In this document: piece by piece, positions 25,075 through 38,700 of the stretch
Position numbering within the stretch: position 1 is the stretch's first letter
How the letters are laid out: every line of letters begins with the position of its first letter
NCBI GenBank assembly: GCA_013433145.1
Contig: CM024173.1
Location: 10,932,322-10,996,321, forward strand
Direction: 5' to 3'
DNA: 64,000 nt
Source of the DNA: Ascaris suum
Taxonomy: Eukaryota > Nematoda > Chromadorea > Rhabditida > Ascarididae
Program-made: the position numbers and the translations under genes
The notes under the pieces: model-generated
Databases searched by the model: none
What the model was told of the DNA's origin: nothing
Seen by the model: the letters and a program-made list of their open reading frames with translations, nothing else

Positions 25075-26999
25075 TTAGCTACGAAGAAAACAAACACTAG
25101 ATGAATCAGGTCTTTTAGCGACATTATTTCCAATAATAATGCACGAATATGTTGGAGATACTCGTGAAGAAGAGAGTTTCGTTACGGTAAACGCTGCACA
25201 ATTCATCGAATTTTCGCATGCTCGCATACATTTTTCAAATTCCTAAAAGAATACACAATATATAGTTATTAATTCTTAAATATAAATATTTCTTGCTTAT
25301 AGTAATAACCCTTCTTCATGGGGGATCAGTTTTCTTTTTTTTTTCATTTGGCAATCCGCAAATAATTCCTCCCTTAAAATGTTTAGTGCTGGAGAAAGGA
25401 ATAAAAATTTCTAGATGCTAACTTAAAAGATAAGAATAGCCTTAATACTATAGGTTGATAGATAGATGATATATTAGCGATATGATGAAGAATCAAGCTT
25501 ATGCTTGATTCTACTTGATTAAACATTGATCTCATCAAGACGGCTGATTTCTCAAAGCGATAAAATCTATATTTTTTACAAACTATTCACTAATTAAAAT
25601 CTCATTCATCCCCTCACCACTCGGAAAATCCCTACGCGATATATAATTCCGTTGATTTTATTCAACACTAAGTGGTATATGTCATGTGTTCGCCTTATCT
25701 GTCTTTCTTTAGTTTTATTTTTCACTAAAAACTCGAGCAAAAAAAAGAGATCACCCACTAAAGTTAAATAAAGGCGGCTGCTCGTTTTATAATACTAATC
25801 CTAATAAATAATAAGATTTAGTAAACTACTCTTTTAAAAATTACACCTTGGAAATACCTCATTGTCAGTCATAGTTCCTAAAATATATGAGATTATCGTT
25901 TACAGACTAATATCTTATTTATCAAGTTCGAGCTCTTCCTCGATCGTCGCAAATCTTGCGGCTCGAGCTCATGCTCAAGAGTTCCATAGTTTCTGAAATC
26001 CTATTCAAATGAAATTTCTCTTTAAAAAATTTTCTCACAAATATGAAAAATATTTCGCATACTTTTTCACTATGCAGTGTAAGACAGTTCATATTATTAC
26101 CACTACAATACCATTGAAATTTTGGAATATAGATAGCGCACGATGTATCGTTTTTACATATTCTTAAGTGTCGGCGATATTCTGAAAGAAAAAAAAAGTG
26201 ATTTTAATTTCTATCATTCAACGAAAATATATTATTTACAAGATTCATTCCAATTTTATTCAATTATTTCACATTTCAATAAAAAAATTATTCCTTATTT
26301 GTATTTTAATTTCATTCTTTGCTTTTTTTGTTGAATTCAATAATTATGAGTGTTTATAACTGCACGAATTTAATTTAATTTAATTAGATGATGAAATTAA
26401 TTTTGGTGATAGTGATATTTGTAAAGATTTCACTATTGATTAGATTACAAATACGAATTGAGAGCAGTTTCAACGTTCTAATGTTAGTAGAAAGAATGCA
26501 ATAATTCAAAAATGAAAGAATTCAATTGAGCATAAAATGATCTTTTTTTTTTTTAAACAGTCGACAAAAATTGCCAAATGAGCTGATATGGAGTGCATAT
26601 TAGAGCCCTACTCAATGGACATTCCTACATTCAAATATTCATCTTACATTTTCCATAATTTGATTACATCTTATTTTGAGCCTCTACATTTCTCCCCCAT
26701 CGTGCATCATTTCCTTTCTGTCGACTGGATAAAGGACATGATGCCCTTATAAGTGATCCAGTATGAAAATAAAGGCATCTTCTTTAATTCTGACTGGATC
26801 GAATAAGCTTACGTTCACTTGAAATTTTTAGAATCTAGAAGCACTCCGTTTAACTATAACATAATGAAGCTATCCGTCTGTGACGTTCTCTGCGTAACAC
26901 TGAAGATTTCAATGTGCCTGCGAGATTTTGCTCAAAACCTGGAAAGCTGGCTAGATTTGATGGACGAAAATCGCATTTCTTCAATTTCCATTCTAGATC
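25075..26999 (-). CDS. Apple/PAN-domain protein, last two exons (5' part not placed)
   Basis: Read on the minus strand. Exon 26999-26901 starts after ATGTTCTTAG and encodes DLEWKLKKCDFRPSNLASFP, then GFEQNLAGTLKSS. Exon 25242-25075 starts after ATTCTTTTAG and encodes EFEKCMRACENSMNCAAFTV, then YSCIIIGN and SSSVCFLRS before the stop. Both are in phase 0 and together give one PAN/Apple fold: C-x-F, a glycine before the helix, the helix pair EKCMRAC, the strand NCAAFTV, and later cysteines (YSC, VCF). Such domains mediate protein or carbohydrate contacts in secreted or membrane-bound proteins of nematodes. The donor after exon 26901 (TCA|GTGTTA) is weak; the domain match carries the call. A signal-peptide exon should lie at higher coordinates. 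One candidate upstream exon starts near 28761 after TTATTCACAG (FCSIDTDRPQEQRLK), which I cannot join with confidence. The end is a single domain, so the protein may be larger. Confidence 0.6.
25489..25512. repeat. Inverted repeat, 10-bp arms, 4-base loop
   Basis: AGAATCAAGC, TTAT, GCTTGATTCT. It lies in the intron between the two PAN exons, so it would be transcribed with that gene. Confidence 0.7.
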
Positions 27000-28349
27000 C
27001 TAAGAACATTAGAGCCTTTGTACATTCATATAATCATATTACATTGATTTGCATATGAAGACGTCAGAAATTGGAGAACGAGAACTGCTTTATTTCGCAG
27101 AAGAGACCATTGAATATCTTTACATATTGTATCGATAAAGAACGCTGAGCATATGCTGGATAGCGTTTCGATGAGGTTTATCTTATCTCTCTTTTTTTGC
27201 TAAAGTTCCTCAATTTTTCCAATAATTCAATCGTAGATATGCATTTGATCTTTCTATTATTAGAGAGAATTGAATGAACGAAATCATCGCAAATCTAATG
27301 CTAATCTAATTGATGTAATATTATAAGAGTTGCTAAAAAGAGTGAAATGAACAAACCAGGTGGGCATGAATGAATTGCGCAAATAAGGAAAAAGAATAAT
27401 GCCAAATATTGCATTTTCTTATGTCTGAAAGAAAAAACAAAATTTTTTTAAAATATACTTGTGTAGTTAAAGAAAGAAGTCGAGAATGGTCTCTTAGGGA
27501 GAAACGTTCGAGGATCTTGAAAATCCTACATAATTATATACATCGAATTCGTGTGATTTTATCATTTTGATATGGATTTGAGTCGATAGCATTCTTTAGC
27601 GAATTGAAATTGTGCTTTAATATATATTTTAAAATGCTCTATTTTTATACTTGTGAGTACTTCTGATATCTCAATAGAGAAATTCGATCGCAAAGATTTC
27701 AAGCTTTAAGTTTTTTTTTAAAAAAAAGGTATTTTACTAGAAATTATAAAATCTCGACTTATAGAAAGTTGAATATATCAAATTTGTCGAATGACCGAAG
27801 CTTTAGTTTTTTTTTTCTTTTTTGAAATCCACATTCAACATTTCAATGCTTAAAAATTCCAACCCGAAATTTGTCGATGATCGGATTGCTTATGAAATTC
27901 TCCCCTATCCGGTTCCGTTCATCTATCATTACTACCCTGAGATATTGATCGTCTGAGTCAATAGCTGGCTACGTCGTATTTTTTTCACGCATATGGCTTA
28001 TATAATGAATTTTTCTCGAGTTGATGCGGTAGACTATAGTTCTTAATCAAATTCCATTAAGTACAAAATTCGAGAATTTCTACGTTCACATAAATTTAGA
28101 TGTACGATGCCGTTCATTCTTATTTCCGCTTAATTCAGCGTTGAAGTTCACCTGCTTAATCAGAATGAACTTAGAAGATAAACAAAGAAACACATATGGA
28201 TCGGATCTCATAATTTACGTTTCGTTGAAACTTCCGGAATTGATAATCATCGAATTGAATTTACCAATTAGCGGGAACTATATTAAATGCACTAAATGCC
28301 TTATGGAACGTTAAAAAATTTTCTGGTAAACTCTTTTAGCTCGTAGAAA

Positions 28350-28372
28350 AAACAACAACAACAACAACAACA
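28350..28372. repeat. (CAA)n microsatellite
   Basis: About seven uninterrupted AAC/CAA triplets after an A-run. No surrounding open frame needs them as poly-Gln. Confidence 0.85.
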
Positions 28373-29302
28373 GCGTCAACAAATCGTTGTAAGCGTCGAT
28401 AAAGAGATAATTAGTATCATATTTGAAGGTCTCATTTTTTTAACCTACTATCAAGGATTTGATACTCTTAAACTTAAATTGTATATAGAATTCGCGAGAG
28501 TGAAGAAAGGTATTGTTGAAGAGAAGCCTTGAAAATCTTGTTGAAAAATTTTCTTTTGTGGTGATTAACTGCGAGCACAATTTTATAAATGGAAATAATT
28601 AACCAGAAATATTCTCTCCCCCACCGCTCACCATTTTATAAGAAAGAGGCTATCATAATACCATAATTTAAGGGATAGGAGCAGTTTGTTCTGACAATCT
28701 AATATTTTCAGCACTTTCAATCGTTGCTCTTGAGGTCGATCTGTGTCAATCGAACAAAACGCTGTGAATAACGACTGAATGAAGTGGAATGAAACCGAGC
28801 AGTCAAGCATAAATACTTCCCATAGATGCCATTCTGGAATGGTTTATATATCGGGTTGTCTGATCATAACAATGTCTCGGGAATCAGACATTATATGAAT
28901 GATTATGTAACGAGTTATATTTCAAGTGTAAATGCCAAAGTTTAATTGTTCGTTGATTCATTAGTAGACGAGCCGTTCTCTTTGAATAAGTGAGTGGAAG
29001 AGCGATGTTTCGTGAGAATTTTCGACTATAATAGCGATGAACAAAGGAGAATTTGAAAAATAAGATCGCTATTGCACTAATACGAGGATGAAATATTCTT
29101 GTTCCTTTATATTTCAAATTATCCATCGCATAGTTGGGTGTTTTTTTATGATGTGAAAAATACTGTTTTTGAGAAATAGCTAGATGTCTGCGTTTCTCCT
29201 TTGCGCCGATTTTTCGCCTTTTTCGTTCCAGACCGGTGTATTATGTGACGTTATACGTCATGCTTGCCTGCTAGCTTACCTGAACATCAATGAAAGATCT
29301 GT

Positions 29303-29465
<163 letters not shown>

Positions 29466-30873
29466 GGTACTTCTAATCGGAAGAAGTTAGCGAAGACACT
29501 GCAAGTACGACAAAGGATGTATGGCGGACAGAAAAGAGGACGAGGGGAGGGGAACTTTTTTATCAACATAGAATTGTTTTTACTCTAACAAGCAGTAATA
29601 TAAAAAATAATGAATGCAATCGCAATTTTTCTGAAATATTTCAGCGAAATATTTATTAAAGTACAATTCGAATATATGAGCAGCAAAGCAAAAACTCATA
29701 TATTAGAGTTAATATCGACGTTACTACTCAGTAATAATTCATTCACATTGTTGGCTAATTCATTCCTTCCTATCATATTTGCTAACAAACATTGTCTATA
29801 GTGCATATTATATACATCGATTTGTGTGATGAAAATTCAACACGACACATGAAGATGTTTTTCTTAGGTGATGTTACTTAAACATTTATAGAATTGTTTT
29901 GTTTTGCTGTTCACCTTATCCGATATTTATTATTCAAAGATTTTTCGCATTACAATATTATTGCAGTTTTTATAAATCTATAGGCTCAAGTGCTCTTTTG
30001 CCTTATTTCTTTCTATATCCGCCTTCGAATCGCTTATCTGAGAGCCATTTCCTCCAACGGAGAAAGTTCTTATTTGCTGAGTTAGTGCTCGCTTATCGGA
30101 AACAGAAGTTCCATGCAATTCAGTGTGTTGGTGGATATGACTAACTAGGTGGGGCATAGCGCTGCAATGATTTTGCATGCGACTCCTACGGTGAGTGTAT
30201 GATTTCGGTGTAAATTCGTCTGACGAACTAATTCTCCAAATGACATTAAAACGTGCTTGTGAGATTTATTGAGTACATGGTTTTCGCGGTGTTATGGCGT
30301 CTTTGTCAGAGTCGACCACATCGGACATTAGCGCCGTAGCGACTGTATTGATTCTGAGTTGTTGTTTACCTCCGACACACTTGTGCTTGAGTGTTTTTTT
30401 CGTAGCACTCAAAAGATAAATTTACGCGATAGCAACTAAATGCAGGCATAAACGGATAAGATGAAAAGTAGCCGGCATAAGTGGTCAAGGCGAAAATGGA
30501 CAGGGCGCAAACGGTCAGTCACGCTGTCCGTCACCTCATAATCCTCTGTTTGCTACGTTAAACGTAACTCATGTCCAAGTTCATATCAGTTTGGCTACCA
30601 AAAAGTTTCATTCGTGGCAACCAAAAGTTATTGGGGTCACCTAGCTTCGGAGACCTTTATGCCGTGATATATTCAAGTGATGGAAACTTTGTGCATATAT
30701 ACTTCGGTGTTTAGGCACTCGCATGCCTATATTGACCAACTGTAGGCGATCAGAAAAGAGGACGACGGTTTGGCTCTATAATTTCGATTCTGTCGTTATT
30801 TCTCCTGTTTTAGTTATACGAATATTTTTCTCGTTGATTTTATCAAGGCACTATAATACTGCAGGAGTTAATA

Positions 30874-33800
30874 ATGGATTTCGAAATCGATGATTCTTGG
30901 AAAAAATGTGTGATGCGGTTGTTGAGATCATGGACTGGCTATCAATTGGCGCTAAAAATGCAATCTGGAGGCTCGTTAACTCGTGAGAAAGCACTCTGGT
31001 TTGCCGAGGTTAGTGGCCGTTCTTATTATCAATAAAAGTAATCATAATTGAAGAATGGTTCCATTTCACGCAGCCTTTTGCCACATGTAACTAATGTTTT
31101 TCGAAGGCCTACAATCTGCTTTAATTTTTTCTTGATGTGGGCATGAGTGTTTTGTCGGTTGATTTGTTTCAACGACAACTTTGAAGTCTCATTCTCGTCA
31201 AGTGGGATTGCCTTCCATTGATATGGCGAAGCCGAACAACATGCAATATGCTTCAAACTCAGGAAAGCCAAGAGAAAGAAAGAAAAATGTAAAGATTAGA
31301 TTATTTCAATAAAAACGTAGCATTCGTGCAAAACACCTTTCCATACACCAGGAAGAAGATGGTCTAAGTATTGTCACGTGTTGTTCCCATAAAACACCCA
31401 CTTTTGTTTTGGAGAGGATAGCGGGTCGTTTCATTCTTGTCCCATCTTACATACCAACGGGTTTTTTGCAAATCGAGCGAAACAGGATCAAAGCAAATGG
31501 TTCGCGATGCACTTTTCTTAGCACACGAACTTTAGAACATTCGATTCACATAAATCTCTCGTTGAACAGGAATCCATGTGATTGGAGTGGGCTAACTAAG
31601 CGCACAGAATACGATGAAATCTACATCCTTCCCTTTCCGTTTATCGATGTTGTTCGTAAATTTAGAGCTTCAGGGTGGACCCCGTATCGCATATTCTGTT
31701 GGTTTTACACTCAGTGTTTAGTCTATATCTTTCGCTTCTCTGTTTCCTTTCACGAGTGCATCTTTTTCATCTGAGCCTCTGAAAATGTGCAAGCCTATAC
31801 CTTTCACAAAACCGGAAGCGGCTTGCAGCTTCCGGTTTTTGCTCTCTCGGTTGCTCAAAAGACGTGCGGATTCTTGCCCGACACAAATTGCAAACGAAAT
31901 ACCCATTTCCGGAAAATTTCTTCAGTCAGTGCTGCTCCGCAACTCCGCCACGAAGACCTGCAAGCGTAAAGGATTAGTAGTGCATAGTTGGGCTCCATCA
32001 TAGCAATGCGGAGACGGGCTCAGAGCGTAAAGAAGCACACACCTTGGCCTTCATCGAATACCATGTGGTTACACATCTTGGCCTTCATCGTGGTCTTTCA
32101 CGAGTGTGCGTCACAAGGACGATGACAAGTAAGCGAGGCTTACCTGTCGTCGTTCTTGTAAGGTCGCGAAAGATCCCCCATACTATTAAAAGGTACATAA
32201 CTTTGATCGCGGCGCTCATTGTCCTTTCATGAAAGTCGCGCAACTGAAAAATGAGAAGAAGCGGTTGACCGCAGTTGGGCGACATTTAGGTTGTGGGATG
32301 CGCAGTCGTGTTGGGCCGGATAAAGTTTAACAAAAGGCATACTGTTTGTTTTTTGTACGAACGGCAAATAGAACATTTCGAAATCCTTCAACGAATTTCA
32401 AGAAATTACCCGATCGTTTCGTACATCCGACTAATGCAATTCGGCGGTCGAACGATTCAGCAAATAAGGTCGCCATCAAATCGGCACTGAGTTTGGACAT
32501 TCGAGTCATGTGTGCAAAACGGGTATTTGAGCTGCTTGAGTAGATCGTTAGGAGCGTGGTGCCGTCCAGACACTCGTTGGAACCTATGCTTTGCGGGAAA
32601 CCGTAGATCGGGAAACTTTATTGCCTATTGTTTTGGGTAGTGATAGCACCAGGAAATCTTGCAACAAATCATTTAAAAGGTATTTTTCTAGTCATTATAT
32701 ATATCACTGAAACTCCTAATTAACATTATTCGTAAAAAATTGTTGATAATATTATTCAAATTATCCAATCCAAACAATCAAATTCGCTTAGGAAATCGTA
32801 TCGTGAATAAAGAACGCTCCCTTTTTCGGTATAGAGCCTCTTCTTCCATCATTGCAAAATCTAGAGAACGTAATTTTTAGTCGCTATGAAAGGAGACGTA
32901 ACCGTGACATAAGTCTTTCAGGTGCTTGCTGATTACGTTGCGAATACTCATAATTTGCAAGAAGAGGAACTGGTTGATTGGATTAATGACATTCTTTACG
33001 TTGAATTCGATCTTATCTTGGAGGTATGTTTTCTTCTTGTCTCGTTATTTCATTTTAGCTTCAACGCGCTTCAATGGATTTTCTTCATTTTCTCCAATTA
33101 TCCCCTTTTTCTACTTACTTCCGAGTCTAATAGAATCGAATTACGGATGTATTTTCTTTTTATATAATGGACTGTCATGGATCAATCCCCCGGCGTAATT
33201 TCAAACATAGCTCCTGTATCGGTTATTACAACATATAGAGGCGTTTCTTGTAGGCGGTTTCCCCATGAGATTACTCTATGGAGGGAACATTTCAACAAGG
33301 GACAGTCTCATTTCGTTTTGGTTCATTCTTATTTTCTTGTGCAAAAAGAAAAAAGAAATTGCTTGCAAAAAAATATGAAATTTGATGTTTGTAATCACAG
33401 TTTAATCACAAAGAAGTATGATTTCGAGCTCATATTTTCTTTGCATGTATTGCTTATATGCGAACGCTAATGTGATTTGTGATGTTGTTTCCTTTCATAG
33501 ACATAAAGGTTGATAACGTCGATGATAATAGGAAACAATGCTTTCATTATTGTGATGCTCATATATGTGAGTAACGTTGTGGTGACAATTCAAACTGTTG
33601 ATTGCCCAAATTACCCAAAAGTATTGCCCAATTAGAAAAAGAATAAGCCTTTATTTCCAGCAGCTTCTTGAAGATGAGGTTATTTTCCTTGGAATCTGTA
33701 TTCTTAAGACCGATTCGATAAATAAAGTTTAATATCCTTTACTATCAAAACTACGGAAAATAATGATTTATATTTGTCGGTAGTAGAGAGTAACGTCGTT

Positions 33801-33897
33801 AGAATATTCAACGAAACAGATTTGTGTTGGGTAGTAGCCAGTCGTGTATCCCTCGTTCTAGTGGTTTCTTGACCGCTGCGATGAGTACGTTCCTTGT

Positions 33898-33977
<80 letters not shown>

Positions 33978-34879
33978 CGGCATGCAGACACCTCTTTGCC
34001 TGCAAACGAAATCGACGCCAGAGACATTTGCTGTAGAAACTCTCTCCCCCTGTTGTGGAAGAGGGTGGCGCTAAGTTTGCTTATTGTTTTTTTTTCAATT
34101 TTAGTTTAGTTTAGTTTAGTTTTTTCTTGAGCAAATGAGGATCAATCTCACTGTCGTATCACATTCACACTTACGGCAGCAAGAGAAAAGATCGCTTTAT
34201 ATGAAGCTTAACGCCGAGACGTTTACACATTCAGTCTGTCCAAGATGAAAGATGAAAGAAATATTCTAGGAAGTACCGAGGTTTTCATGGAATTTAAGTG
34301 GTTAGGAAGGGAAATGCCCAGAAAATGTATGGTTGAGAAAATGCTGCATAGAGCGTCCCATAAATCTATTCATTGATGTGCTTACGATACAAGCTTCGTG
34401 TGCGATGAGTGCAGGCATAATTTGGCGGGTAAAACAGAAGCGCAGAAATTGTTTTCATTTGTTTTGCTTATGGGGTATTCTCAAACCTCTGACATATAAA
34501 CATATTTGCCTGTTTAGTGGTAAATGATTGCCACAATTTAGCGGTTCGCGTTACGTATTTTATTCAGGACAACAGTTCGGAATGGATAGCGAAGTCCTTG
34601 CTGAAGTGCATTCATTGGAGCCGGATGGATGAGCAGTCAAATCTGAACGATTTCCTCTCGCGTCTTCCTTCCGATAGAGCAGTCGAGCAAGCCACAAACG
34701 AAAGTCGACAAGAGCGATCTTCATCGGACGACGAAGAGGACGAAGAAACGATGGATGATGGTGACGAAGACGAAGATGAGGAACAAAAGCGAACACCTGC
34801 GGTTTCGTCTAGAAAAGAACGAACACCTCGAACTGTTACGGATGAAGATGGATGGACAACAATATTACCTCGGAAATAA
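30874..34879 (+). CDS. tsr-2: Pre-rRNA-processing protein TSR2 homologue, 3 exons, complete
   Basis: TSR2 binds ribosomal protein eS26, delivers it to the assembling 40S subunit and supports late small-subunit rRNA processing. Exons 30874-31008, 32922-33023 and 34568-34879 all join in phase 0 and give 182 residues, close to the human length of about 190. The N-terminal helical domain shows the family pattern [10 protein letters not shown], then [14 protein letters not shown], then [20 protein letters not shown], where acidic and hydrophobic positions match TSR2. Residues from about 110 are a highly acidic, disordered stretch ([19 protein letters not shown]). The end, [12 protein letters not shown], matches the conserved TSR2 tail EDGWT(I/V)V. 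Donors GTTAGT and GTATGT and acceptors TTTCAG and ATTCAG are canonical. An AG at 30862-30863 (CTGCAG), ten bases before the ATG, would suit trans-splicing. No intron-nested gene is certain. The symbol follows human and yeast usage. Confidence 0.92.
31808..31839. repeat. Perfect inverted repeat in TSR2 intron 1
   Basis: Arms AAAACCGGAAGC and GCTTCCGGTTTT with an 8-base loop (GGCTTGCA). The arms are GC-rich relative to the surroundings and would form a stable hairpin in the TSR2 pre-mRNA. Confidence 0.75.
33901..33972. repeat. (TA)36 microsatellite in TSR2 intron 2
   Basis: 72 bases of uninterrupted TA between TSR2 exons 2 and 3. Confidence 0.97.
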
Positions 34880-35687
34880 AGCCAGCAATAAGCGGAAGAG
34901 AAAAATATGTATTCTGTGCGAATTAAAGGCGGATATTACAGATATTTTTAGGTCTATTTGCTATAAGCCTTATGAGAATGTTAGGCGCTTCAACCAAAGA
35001 GACTAGAGCGACCATCACTGTTTTATCTTTTGGTCATAATGGCCGATACCGTAATAATCTGACTTCGCTGAAATCGTTTATGAAATATGAGGATTATTCG
35101 TGTTTTTAAGATCGTTGGAGTATCTGAGAGCATTTTCGGTGGTCACTATGACAGTAACAGTCTCCTAGTAAAATTGACTAATTTAGTGAATATCTGATTA
35201 GAATGGTTCTAAAGGAACGAATTGCTAGAATTTGCCTCTATCGGGGCAACTGATTATTGAAACTTTTGAATTCTTGAGGAATGGCATTGAGGTAAAAGCA
35301 AAGGATAGTATTGAAAAATCAGCCTAAGAGAATGTGAGATTGCAAGAAAAATATACTCTAATTCGTTGGTAGTTATACCATTTGATCCTCTTCTCATCAA
35401 TATGCTTGTGATTGTGATTGTGTTATATGCATATTTGGGATTTGTTTGAGCTAAAATATTTTTCTCTCATAGTATATAGTGATTAATTTGATTTATTTGT
35501 TAGTTTCGGGATACTTTTTCATCGATTCTATCCGTTCGATCATTATTTTTTACGGTATTTATTTTACTTCTCTTGATTTGTTGTGACCACTAAAATTTGC
35601 TTGAATGGGCTTACCATTAATATTTGAATTGGGATTTTCTTTAAGTTTTTATTGACTATCACTTTTCCACCTCCACTCATTCCCTCA

Positions 35688-35703
35688 CCCCCCCCCCCCC
35701 CCC
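35688..35703. repeat. C16 homopolymer
   Basis: Sixteen consecutive C downstream of TSR2. Confidence 0.9.
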
Positions 35704-38700
35704 TCTCGTTAGCTGCGTTCACTTAATGTTAGGTTAAAGAATCTTGAGTGATTGTCGGTGCTGTCTTTTTTCTTCCTTGATACATCGCAAGAGAATATTT
35801 AGTGCATTATCTTTGGGTTTTGATATATTTTAAATAATGCCTTCCTCTTTTTTGTAGTTATTCGAGTGTTATTGTTATTTTGATGGCTCCCATTATGTCC
35901 ATTGTTTCATCGATCAGCTTACTGAACGCCTTTTTACTTATCCTGTTGGTCATCGAATAATTGTTTTTTTTTCATTCATTTCACAACCAAAAATAATTTC
36001 TTTACTATTTGATTTGCTTAACAATCTTTTCAGCGTTCTAGATGATCATTTATCGTGTCCTAAATAAGATCAGATAGATACGATTTTTTTAGTAATCATC
36101 GTCATTGAATTAATGAAATTTCTCTATATCAGATTTGGAATTGAATTTTTTTTTGAAAAACTTTTCATTCAATAACGCATTTTTCATATAGGAATTGTTC
36201 GCGTATTATGCATGAAATTCAAAGCACTTTATAAATGCAGTGTAACAACTCATTTTGTTAATCAATGCAAATGGACCTCAAACCAATGGTTAGTATATTT
36301 ATAGGATTTTTTTTTTTTTTTTTTTTTTGCTGAAATAATACTCATAAATGGCAATTGATACGATGTGGAATATTTCTATATGATTTTATGCTTTCATACT
36401 ATTGTATTTTTACCATTGAAAGATATTTCCGACTCAAAAAAACAAAAACGAATATTCATTGATGAGGTGTTGTTTGATTGTTTTTCTTTTTTTTGATTTG
36501 TTGTTGTTGTTGTTGAGTGTTGTTTATTTATTTACAAATTTAAATTTTAATCGAATAAATGAATATGAAATTTAATTTTCTTATCGATATAAACAAATAC
36601 AATATTACATTTTAGAAATATTTAGTATATAGTAGTATTTTTGTTTCAAGTCATTATTAAGTGCAATGAATAAATGAATAAGGCATATTTAGACATATAT
36701 ATATGATTCAGTTTGATTTGACTTAGTTTTTGGTTGATTTAATTCCTAGTTATTTACTCTAATTTCTTATCGATATGCTGATGCATTTACGTTTCATCTG
36801 CCATATCGCTCATTTAAGTGCATCCTTTGAGAAGCTTGATGAGGAATTGAAGGGTTGTTGTTTACGTTCGTTCTGAGTGGGATTATTATCGTATTTTGTG
36901 CTTGATTTTTCCTTATATTGGCTCGATTTAGATTCGATCAGTTAATGTTTATCTTAGAGAAGGAGCGTTAGTGGGAGGAGAGAAAATAGACGAATAAGAT
37001 GAATGAAAAGATTTTCACATTCATATATTTGCACTTGAGACTCTTCGCTTCCGTTTTTATGTCGAGAAACCGGGTGGAACATTTTGAATCGCTTAGTCCA
37101 TAATTCCTACCTCATTATGCCCTCAAATATCCACTCGATACTATCGAAATCCGATGCATGCTGTGAAACGAATCTTTTCAGCAACTACAAGTTCTAGTAC
37201 TTGAAGATCATCGATCACTGTTTCGCAGATTTTCATAGTAAATGTTCACTTATACCGATGAATAAAACAAGTAGGAAGTATCGAGATCATTACCGGAAAT
37301 ATCCTACAAAATAACTCTGCGTGGAATACTTTTGCGCAAGAATTCAAATTCCCATATTTTTGAGTGGCATTCGCGAAACTGGACAATTCGAGCGAGTCTC
37401 GATTTGGAAACACGTTCAATCTCAGCTATATCCTGAAATTTCTGGAGGACATGAACAAAAAAATTTCTGGAGGATGTGAGCAAAGTTGCGATGAAATCCG
37501 GATGGAGCAACCATTTTCAATCAGCTGTTCCGTCTCCCTCGTTGCATACTCAGGGGTAATTCACTAGCGATTATCAGGTTTTGTTGTAGTTTCATGACTG
37601 GAAACATCCAACGTCCCCTCTTAGAAAGACGGGGAGTTTGCGCTCTGCTTCGCTCAATGGCTTATGGTGATGTAGTCAGCATGTTTTCCTCTGCATAATT
37701 TTCATCACCTCAAATGCTGCTCACCTCTCATTGCTGAAGTCTGCGGGTTGGATTCACAGATAACGTTTCTGAAATTTTTGAGGACATTCTCCCCTGTCCT
37801 CTTTGCGTATAAGTGTTTCTTTCTCCTTCTTGTCCTTTTATGGTACTCTTGCTTGATCTCGCCTCGCCTCGCCTCGTCCTAAAATAATGGGAATCGATGT
37901 ATGCGGAGGACGTGACGAGGATTCACAGTATCAGAGATTTTTTCTGTCGTCGTCAATGGAACATTGATGCTAATCGAATGTCGAGTGGGAATTAAGCGTT
38001 GCAGTGATCGTTGTAGTGATGGAAGGTGTACTTCATTGTGCTCATCCGTAAAAAGTCATTGATCGTGCTTAGTCGCTTCTCATCCAATAATTCCGCTTAC
38101 TTCTATCATATCGTTTATATATCCACATTGATGAGCGTTTCCTGACTATGAGCGAATTTATTGCTTCAATTAAGCACTTAAATATGAGTGAATTTATTTC
38201 TCAATTAAGCCTCATATGAGGAGAACTATTTGTTAAACTAAATTCTCTTTTCATATAATAATAGCAAAGAATACAATGAAAAATTCATATTCAATTATTT
38301 CCAATGTGTTTTTTTTCTTGTTTAATTTTTTCCATTAGGCATTATTAATTTAATTGAATATTTCATATTGTTTATAATTATATATTGATATCTTTTTTTA
38401 AGTGATCATTTATGTGTTCAATCATTTTTAATGAAACATTCAGTTAATGATAAGCAAAGGAATTAATTAAACTTAATAAAACCATCATTTGTCGATTTTT
38501 TTTTTCGGTTTTGAATATCAATATTGAAATATATTCGACGATTTAATTAATACGATATTTAACCCTATATTTCGTTTATATCGTCAACAAACTTTTTACA
38601 GTTTATAAATAATTAAATAAATAAATGCATTAATATTTCAATTAATTCGATCATTCGTATAGAGCTACCGATCTCACCCGTGGAAAAAAAAAAATGCGAC

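Noticed and set aside
31409..31774. 121-codon frame in TSR2 intron 1
   Set aside because: No family resemblance. It lies in an intron with raised GC where several overlapping frames occur on both strands.
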